Source: Rhodanobacter sp. C03
Lineage (GTDB): Bacteria; Pseudomonadota; Gammaproteobacteria; Xanthomonadales; Rhodanobacteraceae
Reading direction: 5' to 3'
Length of the DNA: 64,000 nt
Assembly: GCF_002001175.1 (NCBI RefSeq)
Contig: NZ_MUNT01000006.1
Location: 248,001 to 312,000 of the forward strand
The notes beneath the pieces were generated by a model, which had not been told where the DNA came from, ran no database searches, and saw only the letters and a program-made list of their open reading frames with translations. Shown in pieces: positions 10,737 to 19,232 of this stretch. Made by a program: the position numbers and the translations under genes. The stretch's first letter is position 1. Every line of letters begins with the position of its first letter.

Positions 10737-11546
10737 CTAGGCATCGGCATTCCGGTAGCGCTTCGATTCGCGTGCGGATAGCCACATCGCCAGCCGATCC
10801 GGCATCAGCTGAACGATAGTCTTGATGGTTCGGTTGACGCGGCCAGGGATGTACACAGCCTGGCCGCGTTCGACCGCAGCGATGCCCTGGCGCACCACGT
10901 CTTCCGCACTGAGCCACATGAAACCCGGCATCTGATTCATCTTGTCGCGGGTGCCGGTGACGTCGTGGAATTCCGACCAGGTGAAACCCGGGCAGAGCGC
11001 GCAAACATTCACGCCAGAAGCGCGGTTCTCCAATGCCAGCGATTGCGAGAACTTGATCATGAAGGCCTTGGACGCCGCGTACAGCGTGTGCCCGGCGGGA
11101 CCTGGGACGTGCCCGGCCAGCGAGGCCACGTTGATGATCCGGCCGTAGCCGCGTTTGCGCATGCCGGGCAGCAGTCGCCTGGCCAGCTCGGTGGGTGCCG
11201 TTAGCAGCACCTGCAGGAAGTCCGCATGGGTTTCCCAGTCGTTCGCCAGGAACGAGCCGGGGACGCCGTAGCCGGCATTGTTGATCAGCCAGTCCACCTG
11301 CAGGTCGCGTTGCTGCAGCACATCGCAAAGGGCTTGTGGTGCGCCCGGGTCGGCGAGGTCGTTCGGCAGCACGGTCACCGAGCTCTTGTGCTGTTCACGT
11401 AGTTCGCCGGCGAGAGTCTCCAGTCGATCGACGCGTCGCGCGGTGAGCACAAGATCGTGCCCGAGCATGGCCAGTTGCCGGGCAAAGGCGGCACCGATGC
11501 CGGAAGAAGCACCGGTGATCAAGCTGAGGGGGCGGCTGGACGGCAT
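10737..11546 (-). CDS. Short-chain dehydrogenase/reductase
   Basis: 269 residues, a classical SDR. Nucleotide-binding TGASSGIGAAFARQL, NNAGYG, the catalytic Ser in INVASLAG and the YAASKAF motif (Tyr and Lys) are all present. TARRVDRL after strand 2 suggests NADPH preference. The C-terminal extension GRVNRTIKTIVQLMPDRL resembles the DltE/YqjQ-like group that acts on lipid-like or aldehyde substrates. ATG at 11546 was preferred to one nine codons further out because the family starts just before the Rossmann strand. Convergent with the oxygenase. Confidence 0.85.
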   Translation of the reverse strand: MPSSRPLSLITGASSGIGAAFARQLAMLGHDLVLTARRVDRLETLAGELREQHKSSVTVLPNDLADPGAPQALCDVLQQRDLQVDWLINNAGYGVPGSFLANDWETHADFLQVLLTAPTELARRLLPGMRKRGYGRIINVASLAGHVPGPAGHTLYAASKAFMIKFSQSLALENRASGVNVCALCPGFTWSEFHDVTGTRDKMNQMPGFMWLSAEDVVRQGIAAVERGQAVYIPGRVNRTIKTIVQLMPDRLAMWLSARESKRYRNADA

Positions 11547-11671
11547 GGGACATTCCTGATGATGAATAGCCATTCTTGACCGGGCGCACCAGCCAGCGCC
11601 AGCCGTTCGCAGGTTTGCCGATACTCCTACCCATCGGTAAGCTTGCGGTTTGATCGCAGCGGAAGCAGACC

Positions 11672-12439
11672 ATGCGCAAGAAACTTGTCGCCGGCAACTG
11701 GAAAATGCACGGCAGCCGTTCGATGGCCACGGCGCTGGTCAACGAGATCGTCGCCGCCAAGCCGGCGTCCATCGACGTGGCCGTATTCCCGCCGTTTCCA
11801 TATCTCGCCGAGCTGGCTGGGCAGCACGCCAGCTCCGGCCTTGGCGTCGGCGCCCAGGATGTCAGTGAGCACGAGGGGCAGGGCGCCTACACCGGTGAGG
11901 TTTCCGCCGCGATGCTGGCGGACATCGGTGCGCAATGGGTGCTGGTCGGCCATTCCGAGCGCCGCCAGTATCACGCCGAGAGCGATGAACTGGTGGCACG
12001 CAAATTCGCGGCGGCACGTGCCGGTGGTCTCACGCCGATCCTGTGCGTGGGCGAAACGCTGGAGCAGCGCGAGGCAGGTCAAACCGAAGAGGTCATCGCA
12101 TGCCAGTTGCAGGCTGTGCTGACGCTCAACGGCATCGCCAGCTTCGATACGGCAGTGATTGCCTATGAACCGATCTGGGCGATTGGTACAGGCCGCACCG
12201 CCACCCCGGAAATGGCGCAGCAGGTACATGCCTTCATTCGTAGCCAACTGGAAAAGGAAGATGTTATGATTGCCCGTCTGACCCGACTGCTTTACGGCGG
12301 CAGCGTCAAGGCGGCCAATGCCGCGGAATTGTTCGCGCAGGCGGACGTGGATGGTGGACTGATCGGCGGCGCCTCTCTGGCTGCATCCGACTTCCTTGGA
12401 ATCTGCGCCGCGGCGCATCAGGCGCTACAGGCTCAATAA
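11672..12439 (+). CDS. tpiA: Triosephosphate isomerase
   Basis: 255 residues. It interconverts dihydroxyacetone phosphate and glyceraldehyde-3-phosphate. GNWKMHGS carries the active-site Asn and Lys, LVGHSERRQY the electrophilic His, AYEPIWAIGTG the catalytic Glu with the flexible loop, and LLYGGSVKAAN the phosphate site. GGAAG lies shortly before the ATG. secG follows six bases after its stop. Confidence 0.98.
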   Translation: MRKKLVAGNWKMHGSRSMATALVNEIVAAKPASIDVAVFPPFPYLAELAGQHASSGLGVGAQDVSEHEGQGAYTGEVSAAMLADIGAQWVLVGHSERRQYHAESDELVARKFAAARAGGLTPILCVGETLEQREAGQTEEVIACQLQAVLTLNGIASFDTAVIAYEPIWAIGTGRTATPEMAQQVHAFIRSQLEKEDVMIARLTRLLYGGSVKAANAAELFAQADVDGGLIGGASLAASDFLGICAAAHQALQAQ

Positions 12440-12445
12440 ATAATC

Positions 12446-12901
12446 ATGTTCGTCATTTTCAGCGTGTTTTACATCCTGATCGCTGCGGCGATGATCGTGC
12501 TGATCCTGCTGCAGAACGGCGCGGGCGCCGATGCAGGCTCCGGTTTCGGCAGTGGTGCGTCGGCCACGGTGTTCGGTGCGCGTGGTTCGGCCACGTTCCT
12601 GACCCGCGCCACCGGCATACTGGCGTCGTTGTTCTTCCTGCTCAGCCTCGGCATGGGCATCTATCTGCACGCCAACGGCGCGCCGCATAGCAGCAAGGCC
12701 GATGATCTGGGTGTGATGGCCGGACTTGCCAGCAAGCCGGCAGCCCAGCAGGCAACGCCGGCCGCGCCGGTTGGTTCGGAAGTGCCGACGGCCGCTCCAG
12801 TGGCTGCAGGCAATGCCGTACCGGCCGCACAGCCAGCGACAACCCCCGCCCCAGCCAAGGGTGAGGTGCCGGCAGCGACCGAGCCGGCAAAGAAGCACTA
12901 A
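12446..12901 (+). CDS. secG: SecG subunit of the Sec translocon
   Basis: 151 residues, long for SecG. Two membrane helices (about residues 3-22 and 51-71) flank the conserved cytosolic loop LLQNGAGADAGSGFGSGAS and VFGARGSATFLTR. The last ~70 residues are a low-complexity Ala/Pro tail ending in lysines, as seen in other Xanthomonadales SecG. It assists SecYE in protein export. tRNA-Leu follows eleven bases after the stop. Confidence 0.95.
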   Translation: MFVIFSVFYILIAAAMIVLILLQNGAGADAGSGFGSGASATVFGARGSATFLTRATGILASLFFLLSLGMGIYLHANGAPHSSKADDLGVMAGLASKPAAQQATPAAPVGSEVPTAAPVAAGNAVPAAQPATTPAPAKGEVPAATEPAKKH

Positions 12902-12912
12902 GCAATACACCT

Positions 12913-12997
12913 GCCCAGGTGGCGGAACTGGTAGACGCACTACCTTGAGGTGGTAGCGACGTAAGTCGTAGGGGTTCGAGTCCCCTCTTGGGCACCA
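12913..12997 (+). tRNA. tRNA-Leu (anticodon GAG), CCA encoded
   Basis: The 85-nt gene folds as a class II tRNA. The acceptor GCCCAGG pairs with CTTGGGC (one G-U), the anticodon stem is CTACC/GGTAG with loop TTGAGGT (anticodon GAG), the long variable arm is CGAC-GTAA-GTCG, and the T arm is AGGGG TTCGAGT CCCCT. CCA is encoded. secG-tRNA-Leu(GAG) linkage is old and conserved in gammaproteobacteria. The 3' end is repeated at 20003, 56519 and, inverted, 56638, marking it as an integration target. Confidence 0.97.
12974..12990 (+). repeat. tRNA-Leu 3' end as att core, direct copy 1
   Basis: The 17 bases GTTCGAGTCCCCTCTTG in the T arm and acceptor of the tRNA recur exactly at 20003-20019 and, from the second base, at 56520 onward. 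This is the normal crossover region of tRNA-targeting tyrosine integrases. Confidence 0.85.
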
Positions 12998-13034
12998 ATG
13001 CACTGTTTGAGGACGTCCGATAGAGTCCAAAAAA

Positions 13035-13070
13035 CACAAAAAAACCCGCTACTTGGCGGGTTTTTTTGTG
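13035..13070 (+). terminator. Rho-independent terminator after tRNA-Leu
   Basis: A 15-bp stem (CACAAAAAAACCCGC / GCGGGTTTTTTTGTG) with a T7 run in the 3' arm lies 38 bases after the tRNA. It is A-rich on the 5' side as well and may stop transcripts in both directions. Confidence 0.9.
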
Positions 13071-13120
13071 CCTGAGTGTCTGACTCAGTGCAATGGCATT
13101 CGATTGAATCCAACGAAAAT

Positions 13121-13142
13121 AGGGGGCATATTTGGGGACACA
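13121..13142 (+). repeat. Left-end integrase-type motif (GGGGGCAT..GGGGACAC)
   Basis: A doubled G-run motif, GGGGGCATATTTGGGGACAC, lies between the tRNA and the integrase remnant. Related pairs stand 60-61 bases before the tRNA-end copies at 19943 and 56458. They are probably conserved element-end sequence or arm-type integrase sites. Confidence 0.55.
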
Positions 13143-13181
13143 TAAACCAAAGGCGTACACCTCTACCTTGGAGATGCCCCC

Positions 13182-13214
13182 ATGGCCCTGACCGATACCG
13201 CCATTCGCAAAGCC
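13182..13214 (+). pseudogene. N-terminal remnant of a P4-type integrase
   Basis: MALTDTAIRKA is the typical start of DUF4102/P4-family tyrosine integrases that insert at tRNA genes. The similarity stops after eleven codons at about 13214, where sequence from another gene (dnaE2) begins in a different frame. Its place just inside the tRNA, pointing away from it, is the normal integrase position. No catalytic domain remains anywhere in the window. Confidence 0.7.
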
Positions 13215-13216
13215 GC

Positions 13217-14029
13217 CCTAGCCAGATCGTGCAGGACGCCCGGCGCCATGACATCGACGTTTTCCCCATCGACGTCCAGTGCAGCGATTGGGACAACACA
13301 CTCATCACCCGGGAAGAAGAACCTCCCGCGATCCAGCTGGGGTTGCGCCAGGTGCGCGGCTTCAGTGAAGAAGTCGCGCGGCGGATGATGGTGGCCCGCG
13401 CACAGCGCCCGTTCGCCGATATCGCGGATCTTTGCGCGCGGGCGGCCGTGGACAAGCGTGATCAGGACTTGCTGGCGCAGGCCAGCGCGTTGCGAGGATT
13501 GTCGCAGCACCGACACCACGCGCACTGAGAGATCGCTGGCGTGGAAAAACAGCTGCCGCTCTTCGGCAACGTCAGTCCAACAGAGATCGAGGTGGCGTTG
13601 CCGAAGCCGACGCAGGCCGAGGACACGCTGGCGGACTATGCGCGAACTGGGCTGACACTGGGCGTGCACCCCATGGCGCAGATCAGGGACCGGTTGCGCG
13701 CCGCCCGATGCACCGACTCACGAACGCTGCGGAAGCGTCCTCACAACAGCTATGCGCGCGTTGCGGGTGTCGTCACGATGCGCCAGCGACCACAGACGGC
13801 CAGTGGGGTCACATTCCTGACGATGGAAGATGAGCACGGTATGGTCAACGTCGTCGTTTGGCGCGATGTCGCCGAACCCCACCGGCGGGTGCTGCTGGAA
13901 TCAGAGCTGCTGGGAATCGATGGGCGGTGGGAGGCGGTCGATGGCGTGTGCCACCTGATCGCCAGTCGCCTGCTCGACATGAGCGAGCTGCTCGGTGGGC
14001 TGGATGTGCGGTCGAGGGACTTCCACTGA
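13217..14029 (+). pseudogene. dnaE2: 3' fragment of dnaE2 (error-prone DNA polymerase III alpha), with nonsense codon
   Basis: About 270 C-terminal codons of the ~1050-residue ImuC/DnaE2 polymerase. Recognisable pieces in order are [102 protein letters not shown] and the terminal LDVRSRDFH. Both halves are in the same frame, broken only by TGA at 13526-13528, where the family has Trp (TGG). The polymerase core and the imuA/imuB partners are absent. It was joined to the integrase remnant by a deletion and cannot make a polymerase. Confidence 0.9.
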
Positions 14030-14380
14030 TCGGTGACAGCGAAACACGCAGGCGCGCAAGGAAACGCTCGATGTCTCTGAATGGCGCGGGAAGCACTCCA
14101 GCGATGACGACATCAAGGCTATCTAGGGTCAGCTGCATGCACCGGATTGAATGCATCACACGACCGATCGACCATGACCAGCCCGCCGGCCAGTATGATC
14201 AGCTGCACATCCACGTCGACCGGCGGAAACCGACCCAAAGCTGACGGCGGCAACTGTAGATGGCTCGTATTGAGTGTCCAAAGGGTCGCCGGATCGGGGC
14301 AAGTCCAGTTTCTCAGAAATGTCAGCGAAAACCGGGTAGCCCCCCGCATCATGAAAGACTGATGCTATCGGCGTTGTTGG
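14030..14380. other. Intergenic stretch, no gene recognised
   Basis: 351 bases between the dnaE2 remnant and the nmrA-like gene. Short frames exist on both strands but none resembles a protein family I know. It is probably residue of deleted genes. Confidence 0.5.
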
Positions 14381-15334
14381 CTAAAGGCCGAACACTTTTT
14401 GCTGTCCATCCCAACCTGATGTTTTCAAAAACTGCTCCCAGCTGAGGCAGCTTCGATCAATACGCCGGCTCCATTCAAGGTCGCGATCTTGACGGAAATA
14501 TCCGTACTGCACGGCAAATTCGGCCATTCCCGTAGTCTCGCGCGCAAGTTCATGGTTCGCACGAAATTCGGGAAAGTGGTGAAGTAATTCCTCCAATTTG
14601 TATGCCGATACATAAGCGGCTTTCTGCCCAGTAACGCGAGTGAAGGTCTCAATCATTTCGGCTGGAGAGATTTCATCGCCGATGACCGGCAACGTCTGGC
14701 CAGCGTAAGTATCCGGGTGATCGAAGATCTCCAGGACCGCCGGGCCAGTCGCACTCAGCGGATCGACAAACGGTGCGCGAAAGTGCTCGGGCAAGTAGAC
14801 AGGAAACACTAGGGTGTCTCCATCCATGTGCGGTGGGTAGTATTCGAGAAGGTTTGTATAGAAGAACGAAAGCTCGATAAAAGAGCTCATGATCGGTAAC
14901 TCGCGAATGTAGGCCTCGACACGACTCTTATCGGTGAAGTGCGGTGCAAACTTCGTCCCTTTCGTGATCTTGTCGACGTTCTCCAAGGTGCTAAAAACCA
15001 CATGTTGAACGCCGGCTTCCACTGCTGCATCTGCCAGATCTTTGCCAATGTCGAATTCGTGAGTTGCCGGTGGCGCAACGCCTGGTGTCATGAGGAATGC
15101 ACCGTGCGCGCCCTGGAACGCTTTGACGAATTCCTCGTTGTGATCAGTCGCGAGCGGTACGCTGATCAGTTCAGCGCCCTGGGCCGCCAACTTGAGTGCC
15201 TCGGGTGAATCGACCCGTCCGGTGAGGGCACGGACGCGGTAGCGCCCGCTCCGCAACAGTGATCCAGCTACGCTGCGGCCCTGCTTGCTCAGGCTGCCTG
15301 CGATGGCGATGATGGGTTTGCTTTCAAATGACAT
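14381..15334 (-). CDS. NmrA-like NAD(P)-binding protein
   Basis: 317 residues. The N-terminus PIIAIAGSLSKQGRSVAGSL is a Rossmann start of the NmrA/atypical SDR group, with a modified glycine motif. Next come VRALTGRVDSPEALKLAAQG and the substrate-side FLMTPGVAPPATHEFDIGK and VVFSTLENVDKI. There is no YxxxK triad, as expected for NmrA-type redox sensors or quinone-reductase-like proteins. AAAGGAG precedes the ATG at 15334. It is divergent from the LysR gene, whose product probably controls it. Confidence 0.85.
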   Translation of the reverse strand: MSFESKPIIAIAGSLSKQGRSVAGSLLRSGRYRVRALTGRVDSPEALKLAAQGAELISVPLATDHNEEFVKAFQGAHGAFLMTPGVAPPATHEFDIGKDLADAAVEAGVQHVVFSTLENVDKITKGTKFAPHFTDKSRVEAYIRELPIMSSFIELSFFYTNLLEYYPPHMDGDTLVFPVYLPEHFRAPFVDPLSATGPAVLEIFDHPDTYAGQTLPVIGDEISPAEMIETFTRVTGQKAAYVSAYKLEELLHHFPEFRANHELARETTGMAEFAVQYGYFRQDRDLEWSRRIDRSCLSWEQFLKTSGWDGQQKVFGL

Positions 15335-15452
15335 GCCAATCTCCTTTGGGTGTCGGACTCGGCCGGTGTTGGCGATCGCAATCCGCTTTCCAAAAATGGC
15401 AGGCGGCATGCAATCTGTGAAATCAATTCATTTCTTGCTTACAATCCATCCT

Positions 15453-16352
15453 GTGGATACCAAGCGCATAGACCTGAATCTGCTTGTCAGCCTTGAAGCT
15501 CTCCTGGCCACGTGCAACGTCACGAAAGCGGCCGCGCGACTCCACTTGAGCCAACCAGCACTGAGTGCGCAGCTGAACCGCCTTCGAGAACTATTCGACG
15601 ATCCTCTGCTTGTCCCGGCCCATCGCGGGATGACACCTACAGCCAAAGCGCTCGATCTGGTCGGGCCGTTGCGCCTCGCTTTGGACCAATTGCGCAGCAC
15701 GCTCCACAGCCTCGACAACTTCTCACCAACGACAGCTGAGCTGACTTACTCGATTGCGTGCACGGATTACATCGAGGTAGCCGTCGTTTTGCCTCTGATA
15801 GTGGCGCTGCGTGAAAAGGCTCCGGGCGTGCGGGTCGCCGTGCATCGTCTGGATCCCGGAAGATTGACCCGCCAGCTCGCGGATGGCGATGTCGATCTGG
15901 CCATTGCCACTCCGGATGGCAGCGTGCCGCACCTGCACACCAAGCATCTCTTCGAAGAGACCTACGTTCTTATCGCCCGACGGGGACACCCGCACGTCGA
16001 AGAGGGCATTTCAGCTGAGGGGTTCGCCGGTTTGGAGCAGTTGGTCGTCTCGCCAGCGGGCGGCGGCTTCTCGACGCCGGTCGACATTACGCTGGGGGCA
16101 CTTGGACGGCAGCGCACCGTCGTAGCGTCGGCCGCGTCTTTCCTTGTTGTCCCGGAAATCGTCTCGGTCAGCGATCTTGTTGCCTTGGTGCCGAGACGCT
16201 TGCTGCACGGCCGACTTCCCGAACTTGAGGTGATAGATGTTCCGTGGCTGTCGGAACGCTTTCAGGTCGAGCTTGTATGGCACGAGAATGCCCAGGGACA
16301 TCCGGGCCAGCGCTGGATTCGCGAGCTAATCTGTGACCTGATGGTCCAGTAA
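15453..16352 (+). CDS. LysR family transcriptional regulator
   Basis: About 299 residues. The N-terminal winged helix-turn-helix is DLNLLVSLEALLATCNVTKA followed by LHLSQPALSAQLNRLRELFDDPLL. The remainder is the two-lobed effector domain. I chose GTG at 15453 because LysR proteins begin two to five residues before DLNLL; the frame is open further upstream. It is divergent from the nmrA-like gene (118 bases), the usual arrangement of a LysR regulator with its target. Confidence 0.88.
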   Translation: MDTKRIDLNLLVSLEALLATCNVTKAAARLHLSQPALSAQLNRLRELFDDPLLVPAHRGMTPTAKALDLVGPLRLALDQLRSTLHSLDNFSPTTAELTYSIACTDYIEVAVVLPLIVALREKAPGVRVAVHRLDPGRLTRQLADGDVDLAIATPDGSVPHLHTKHLFEETYVLIARRGHPHVEEGISAEGFAGLEQLVVSPAGGGFSTPVDITLGALGRQRTVVASAASFLVVPEIVSVSDLVALVPRRLLHGRLPELEVIDVPWLSERFQVELVWHENAQGHPGQRWIRELICDLMVQ

Positions 16353-16664
16353 CTGCCGCGCCTTAGCCCGAAGCAAGGACCGTGTGCGAAAAAAATAGCA
16401 ATTTCTCAAATGGGTCGGCCGCAATACAGATGGTCCCGGCCCGCCCGCTTGGTCAGCGACGGTCGCAAGTCGACCCACCTGCGACATTCGACGCTGAGAA
16501 CCGGATGCCCGTGAACAGACATTGGAGACGGGCCTGACCGACTGACTGCTACCGATGGAAATTAGACGTATGCCTAACCACGATTGACTCAGGCATCGCC
16601 GCGGCTGGTGGTCTGATGAGCTTGACGCAGAAATCGGTCTCGGCTCCCGCACGGAGACACGGAG
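16353..16664. other. Intergenic stretch, no gene recognised
   Basis: 312 bases between convergent lysR and tetR. I see no coding frame with family features and no clear terminator. Confidence 0.5.
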
Positions 16665-17225
16665 TCAGCCGCCGGTGGCAGCAAGAGCAGCGACAGTGTC
16701 CCTCGCGTGGAGCAGTACGGAGCGGAATTCCTTCGCCGACACCTCTGCCAACCCCAACCCTCGAAGCAAAAAGACGCCCTCCACGGCCAGCAGAGCCCCG
16801 AGAACACCCTGCGATTCGCTTGGCTTGCTCAGAAGCGGCTTCAGTAGGGTCCGGTAATAAGCTCGGGCGGGTTCCATCATCTCGGGAGCGTGAACCAATG
16901 CAGTGGTGAGAAACGCTGCCGTTCGTGTCGAAGCATCGTCGTTGTCCAACGCCGCCTCGATGTGGGCGAGAACCATGTCGAAAGGCCCGACGACGGCAGA
17001 CGGAAGACGTCTTTCAACAGCAGCCAGGAAGCGAGCCGTCTCCCTCGTCAAGGCGGCGCAGACGAGGTCATCCTTGGTCGCGAACGTGTAAACCAAGCCA
17101 CCCTTGCTGATTCCTGCCCTGTGGGCGACGGCGTCCAGCGTAAAGCTCCTTCCGCCAGATTCGAGGATCACCGCCTCAGCGGCATCCAGAATTCGATCTG
17201 GATCAATTTCTTTTTTGCGAGTCAA
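16665..17225 (-). CDS. TetR family repressor
   Basis: 186 residues. The N-terminal HTH is RILDAAEAVILESGG with FTLDAVAHRAGISKGGLVYTF. The C-terminal helical domain resembles TetR_C regulators of drug exporters. The start is TTG at 17225, backed by AAGGAG eight bases upstream and by the HTH beginning about ten residues later. It is divergent from the Bcr/CflA exporter at 17347, with two operator-like palindromes between them, so it very probably represses that gene and itself. Confidence 0.9.
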   Translation of the reverse strand: MTRKKEIDPDRILDAAEAVILESGGRSFTLDAVAHRAGISKGGLVYTFATKDDLVCAALTRETARFLAAVERRLPSAVVGPFDMVLAHIEAALDNDDASTRTAAFLTTALVHAPEMMEPARAYYRTLLKPLLSKPSESQGVLGALLAVEGVFLLRGLGLAEVSAKEFRSVLLHARDTVAALAATGG

Positions 17226-17244
17226 CCGAGGGCTCCTTGTTTTT

Positions 17245-17284
17245 CCGACTGGTTAGTCGCATAATTATCCGACTGAGTAGTCGG
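17245..17284. promoter_or_regulatory. Tandem TetR operator-like palindromes
   Basis: CCGACTGAGTAGTCGG at 17269-17284 is a perfect 6+6 inverted repeat. CCGACTGGTTAGTCG at 17245-17259 is a near copy 24 bases away. They lie in the divergent tetR/efflux promoter region, where such operators are expected. Confidence 0.75.
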
Positions 17285-17346
17285 ATTGTTGGCGTAGGTG
17301 TACCCCCCAACACCTGCTCTGTCAACTGCTGCCACGAGAAGACTGC

Positions 17347-18588
17347 ATGACCACCGACGAACACCTTCCCCGCACATCTATAATGATCATCGTCCTTGGC
17401 GCGATCACCGCGTTCGACGCCATGGCGATCGACCTCTATCTGCCTGGGTTCCGCGACATTGGCAGTGCGCTGGGGGCAAGCCCGGCCGCTATGCAGGCGA
17501 CCCTTGCGGCGTTCGTGGGCGGCGCCGCAATCGGCCAACTGTTCTACGGGCCACTCGCAGACCGGATCGGTCGACGGGCGCCGCTCGCAATGGGTATGGT
17601 CCTGTTTGTCGCGGCGTCGGTTCTTGCAGCCCTGTCATGGGACGTGGAAACATTGATCGTCGCGAGGGGCTTGCAGGGTTTGGGCGCGGCGGCCGGCCTG
17701 GTGATCCCGAGAGCGATCATTGCCGACCGCTATCGGGGACGCGAGATCGCGAAGCTGTTTTCCGCGCTGCTTCAGGTCATGATGATCGCGCCAGTGCTTG
17801 CGCCTCCGATTGGTGGCGTCCTGGTGGCCGCGTTGGGATGGGAAGCCATTTTCTGGGCGCTTGGATTGTTTGGCGTCGCATCGCTCGTGGCGCTCTTTGC
17901 GCTCGTGCCCGAGACCCTGAAGACTGAAGGCCTTGCCACGACCGGGCTGCGCGCCGCCTTGATCGACTACGCGGGTTTTTTCAAGCGGGGACGACTCTCC
18001 TGGATGATGCTCTCGAGTGCATTCTCGATGGCGGGCCTGTTCGCCTATATCGGCTCGTCCTCGTTCGTGTTCGTCGACCACTTCGGCCTCTCCCCGTTTG
18101 TCTACAGCCTAGTGCTCGCCGGCAATGCGGTCGGGATGGTCGTTGTCGCCCAGATCAACGTGCTGCTGCTGGGCCGCTGGTCGGAACGCCAGATCTTGGT
18201 CTCAGGATTGGGATTGCATGGTGCCTGTTGTGTCGCGCTGCTTGTCGCGACCCTCGGTTTCGACGCGGGCCTCTATGTTGTCGGAGCGTTGATCTTCCTG
18301 GCCATGTCGACCCTATCGCTCACGATCGGCAACGGATTCGCCCTCGTCATGCAAAATGCGCCCGTGCGTCTAGCGGGGTCGGTTTCCTCGCTGCTCGGAG
18401 TCGCCCAATATGCTCTCGCAGGCATCGCCGGAGTCGTACTGGCTATTGCGTATGACGCGACGCTGACCCCGTTCATCCTGACGTTGCTCGCATGTGCTGC
18501 CGCGGCTCTACTGACCCTCGCCATCGCCATGCGAATGCCCGCCGAACCTGCACGGTTACTCGAAGACCGAGCTCCGGAACACAAGTAG
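17347..18588 (+). CDS. Bcr/CflA-type MFS drug exporter
   Basis: 413 residues with twelve predicted membrane helices. FDAMAIDLYLPGF in helix 1, the loop motif GPLADRIGRRAPL (near residues 68-80) and PRAIIADRYRG with MMIAPVLAPPIGG in helix 5 (drug:H+ antiporter motif) identify the Bcr/CflA group of DHA1 exporters. It should pump out drugs such as bicyclomycin-like or phenicol compounds; the substrate is unknown. The divergent TetR gene and the operator pair suggest drug-inducible expression. Confidence 0.88.
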   Translation: MTTDEHLPRTSIMIIVLGAITAFDAMAIDLYLPGFRDIGSALGASPAAMQATLAAFVGGAAIGQLFYGPLADRIGRRAPLAMGMVLFVAASVLAALSWDVETLIVARGLQGLGAAAGLVIPRAIIADRYRGREIAKLFSALLQVMMIAPVLAPPIGGVLVAALGWEAIFWALGLFGVASLVALFALVPETLKTEGLATTGLRAALIDYAGFFKRGRLSWMMLSSAFSMAGLFAYIGSSSFVFVDHFGLSPFVYSLVLAGNAVGMVVVAQINVLLLGRWSERQILVSGLGLHGACCVALLVATLGFDAGLYVVGALIFLAMSTLSLTIGNGFALVMQNAPVRLAGSVSSLLGVAQYALAGIAGVVLAIAYDATLTPFILTLLACAAAALLTLAIAMRMPAEPARLLEDRAPEHK

Positions 18589-18951
18589 CGCGGACCTTCG
18601 AACGTCGACCCCTCATCCATATATGCATCGCCTCCGCCCCGTCGGAGAGGAGGCGCCTGCCAGATGCAGCACGGTGAGAGGACCGCAAAGCTGCGGTTGC
18701 AGACACCCGTCGGGAGAGCTGAGGCTCGAACTGAGTCTGATAGCAGTCGTTCGCGACCGGCAGCAACTGGCCGATGTTTGCCGGTAGAAAACCCATTGGC
18801 CCCAGCCGATGGCTCCAAGACAGTCTGACGAATCGGTGAAGTGTGAACCATAGGCACGAAGCCATGTGTCGTTAATCAAACTGGTGTTCTCGAAGCCGTT
18901 GAGCCTTAGCGCGCTCAGTATGTTGAGTCAGGGACACGCCACCAAGTTTGT
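18589..18951. other. Intergenic stretch with degraded sequence
   Basis: 363 bases between the exporter and the DMT fragment. A minus-strand frame of 88 codons (18613-18879) has no family I can name. Given broken genes on its right side, this is probably gene debris. Confidence 0.4.
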
Positions 18952-19232
18952 TCAAACCGCGGGCTCGAGCACGACCGTTGCTGGGCGGTGGGCGGCGAGG
19001 CAGGAGAGGACGCTCATGATGACCAGGACCAGGGCCGCCATTTCCAGTGGCGTTGGCAGGCGTCGTTCCCAGAGAAAGCCGTAGAGCAAGGCGAACATCG
19101 TCTCGAAAAGAATCATCTGCCCGACAAGTGTCAGCGGCAGCAAGCGGCTCATCCGGTTCCACAGAGCGTTTCCCACGGTGGAAGCCAAAACGGCCACGCC
19201 GATTGATACGGCACCCAAACGCATCCACTGTT
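18952..19232 (-). pseudogene. C-terminal fragment of a DMT/EamA family transporter
   Basis: About 90 residues carrying the last two or three helices: ASTVGNALWNRMSRLLPLTL, VGQMILFETMFALLYGFLW and LPTPLEMAALVLVIMSVLSC. This is typical of the end of EamA-type exporters, which normally have about 290-300 residues and ten helices. The 5' two thirds are missing at about 19232, where HNH sequence on the other strand begins. It is non-functional as it stands. Confidence 0.75.

Noticed and set aside
8311..11328. Minus-strand open frame of about 1000 codons
   Set aside because: It runs antisense to glmM and the oxygenase, has no family features and a His/Arg/Gln-rich composition typical of shadows in high-GC DNA. 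Only its left-over part near 10737-11546, in another frame, is a real gene (SDR).
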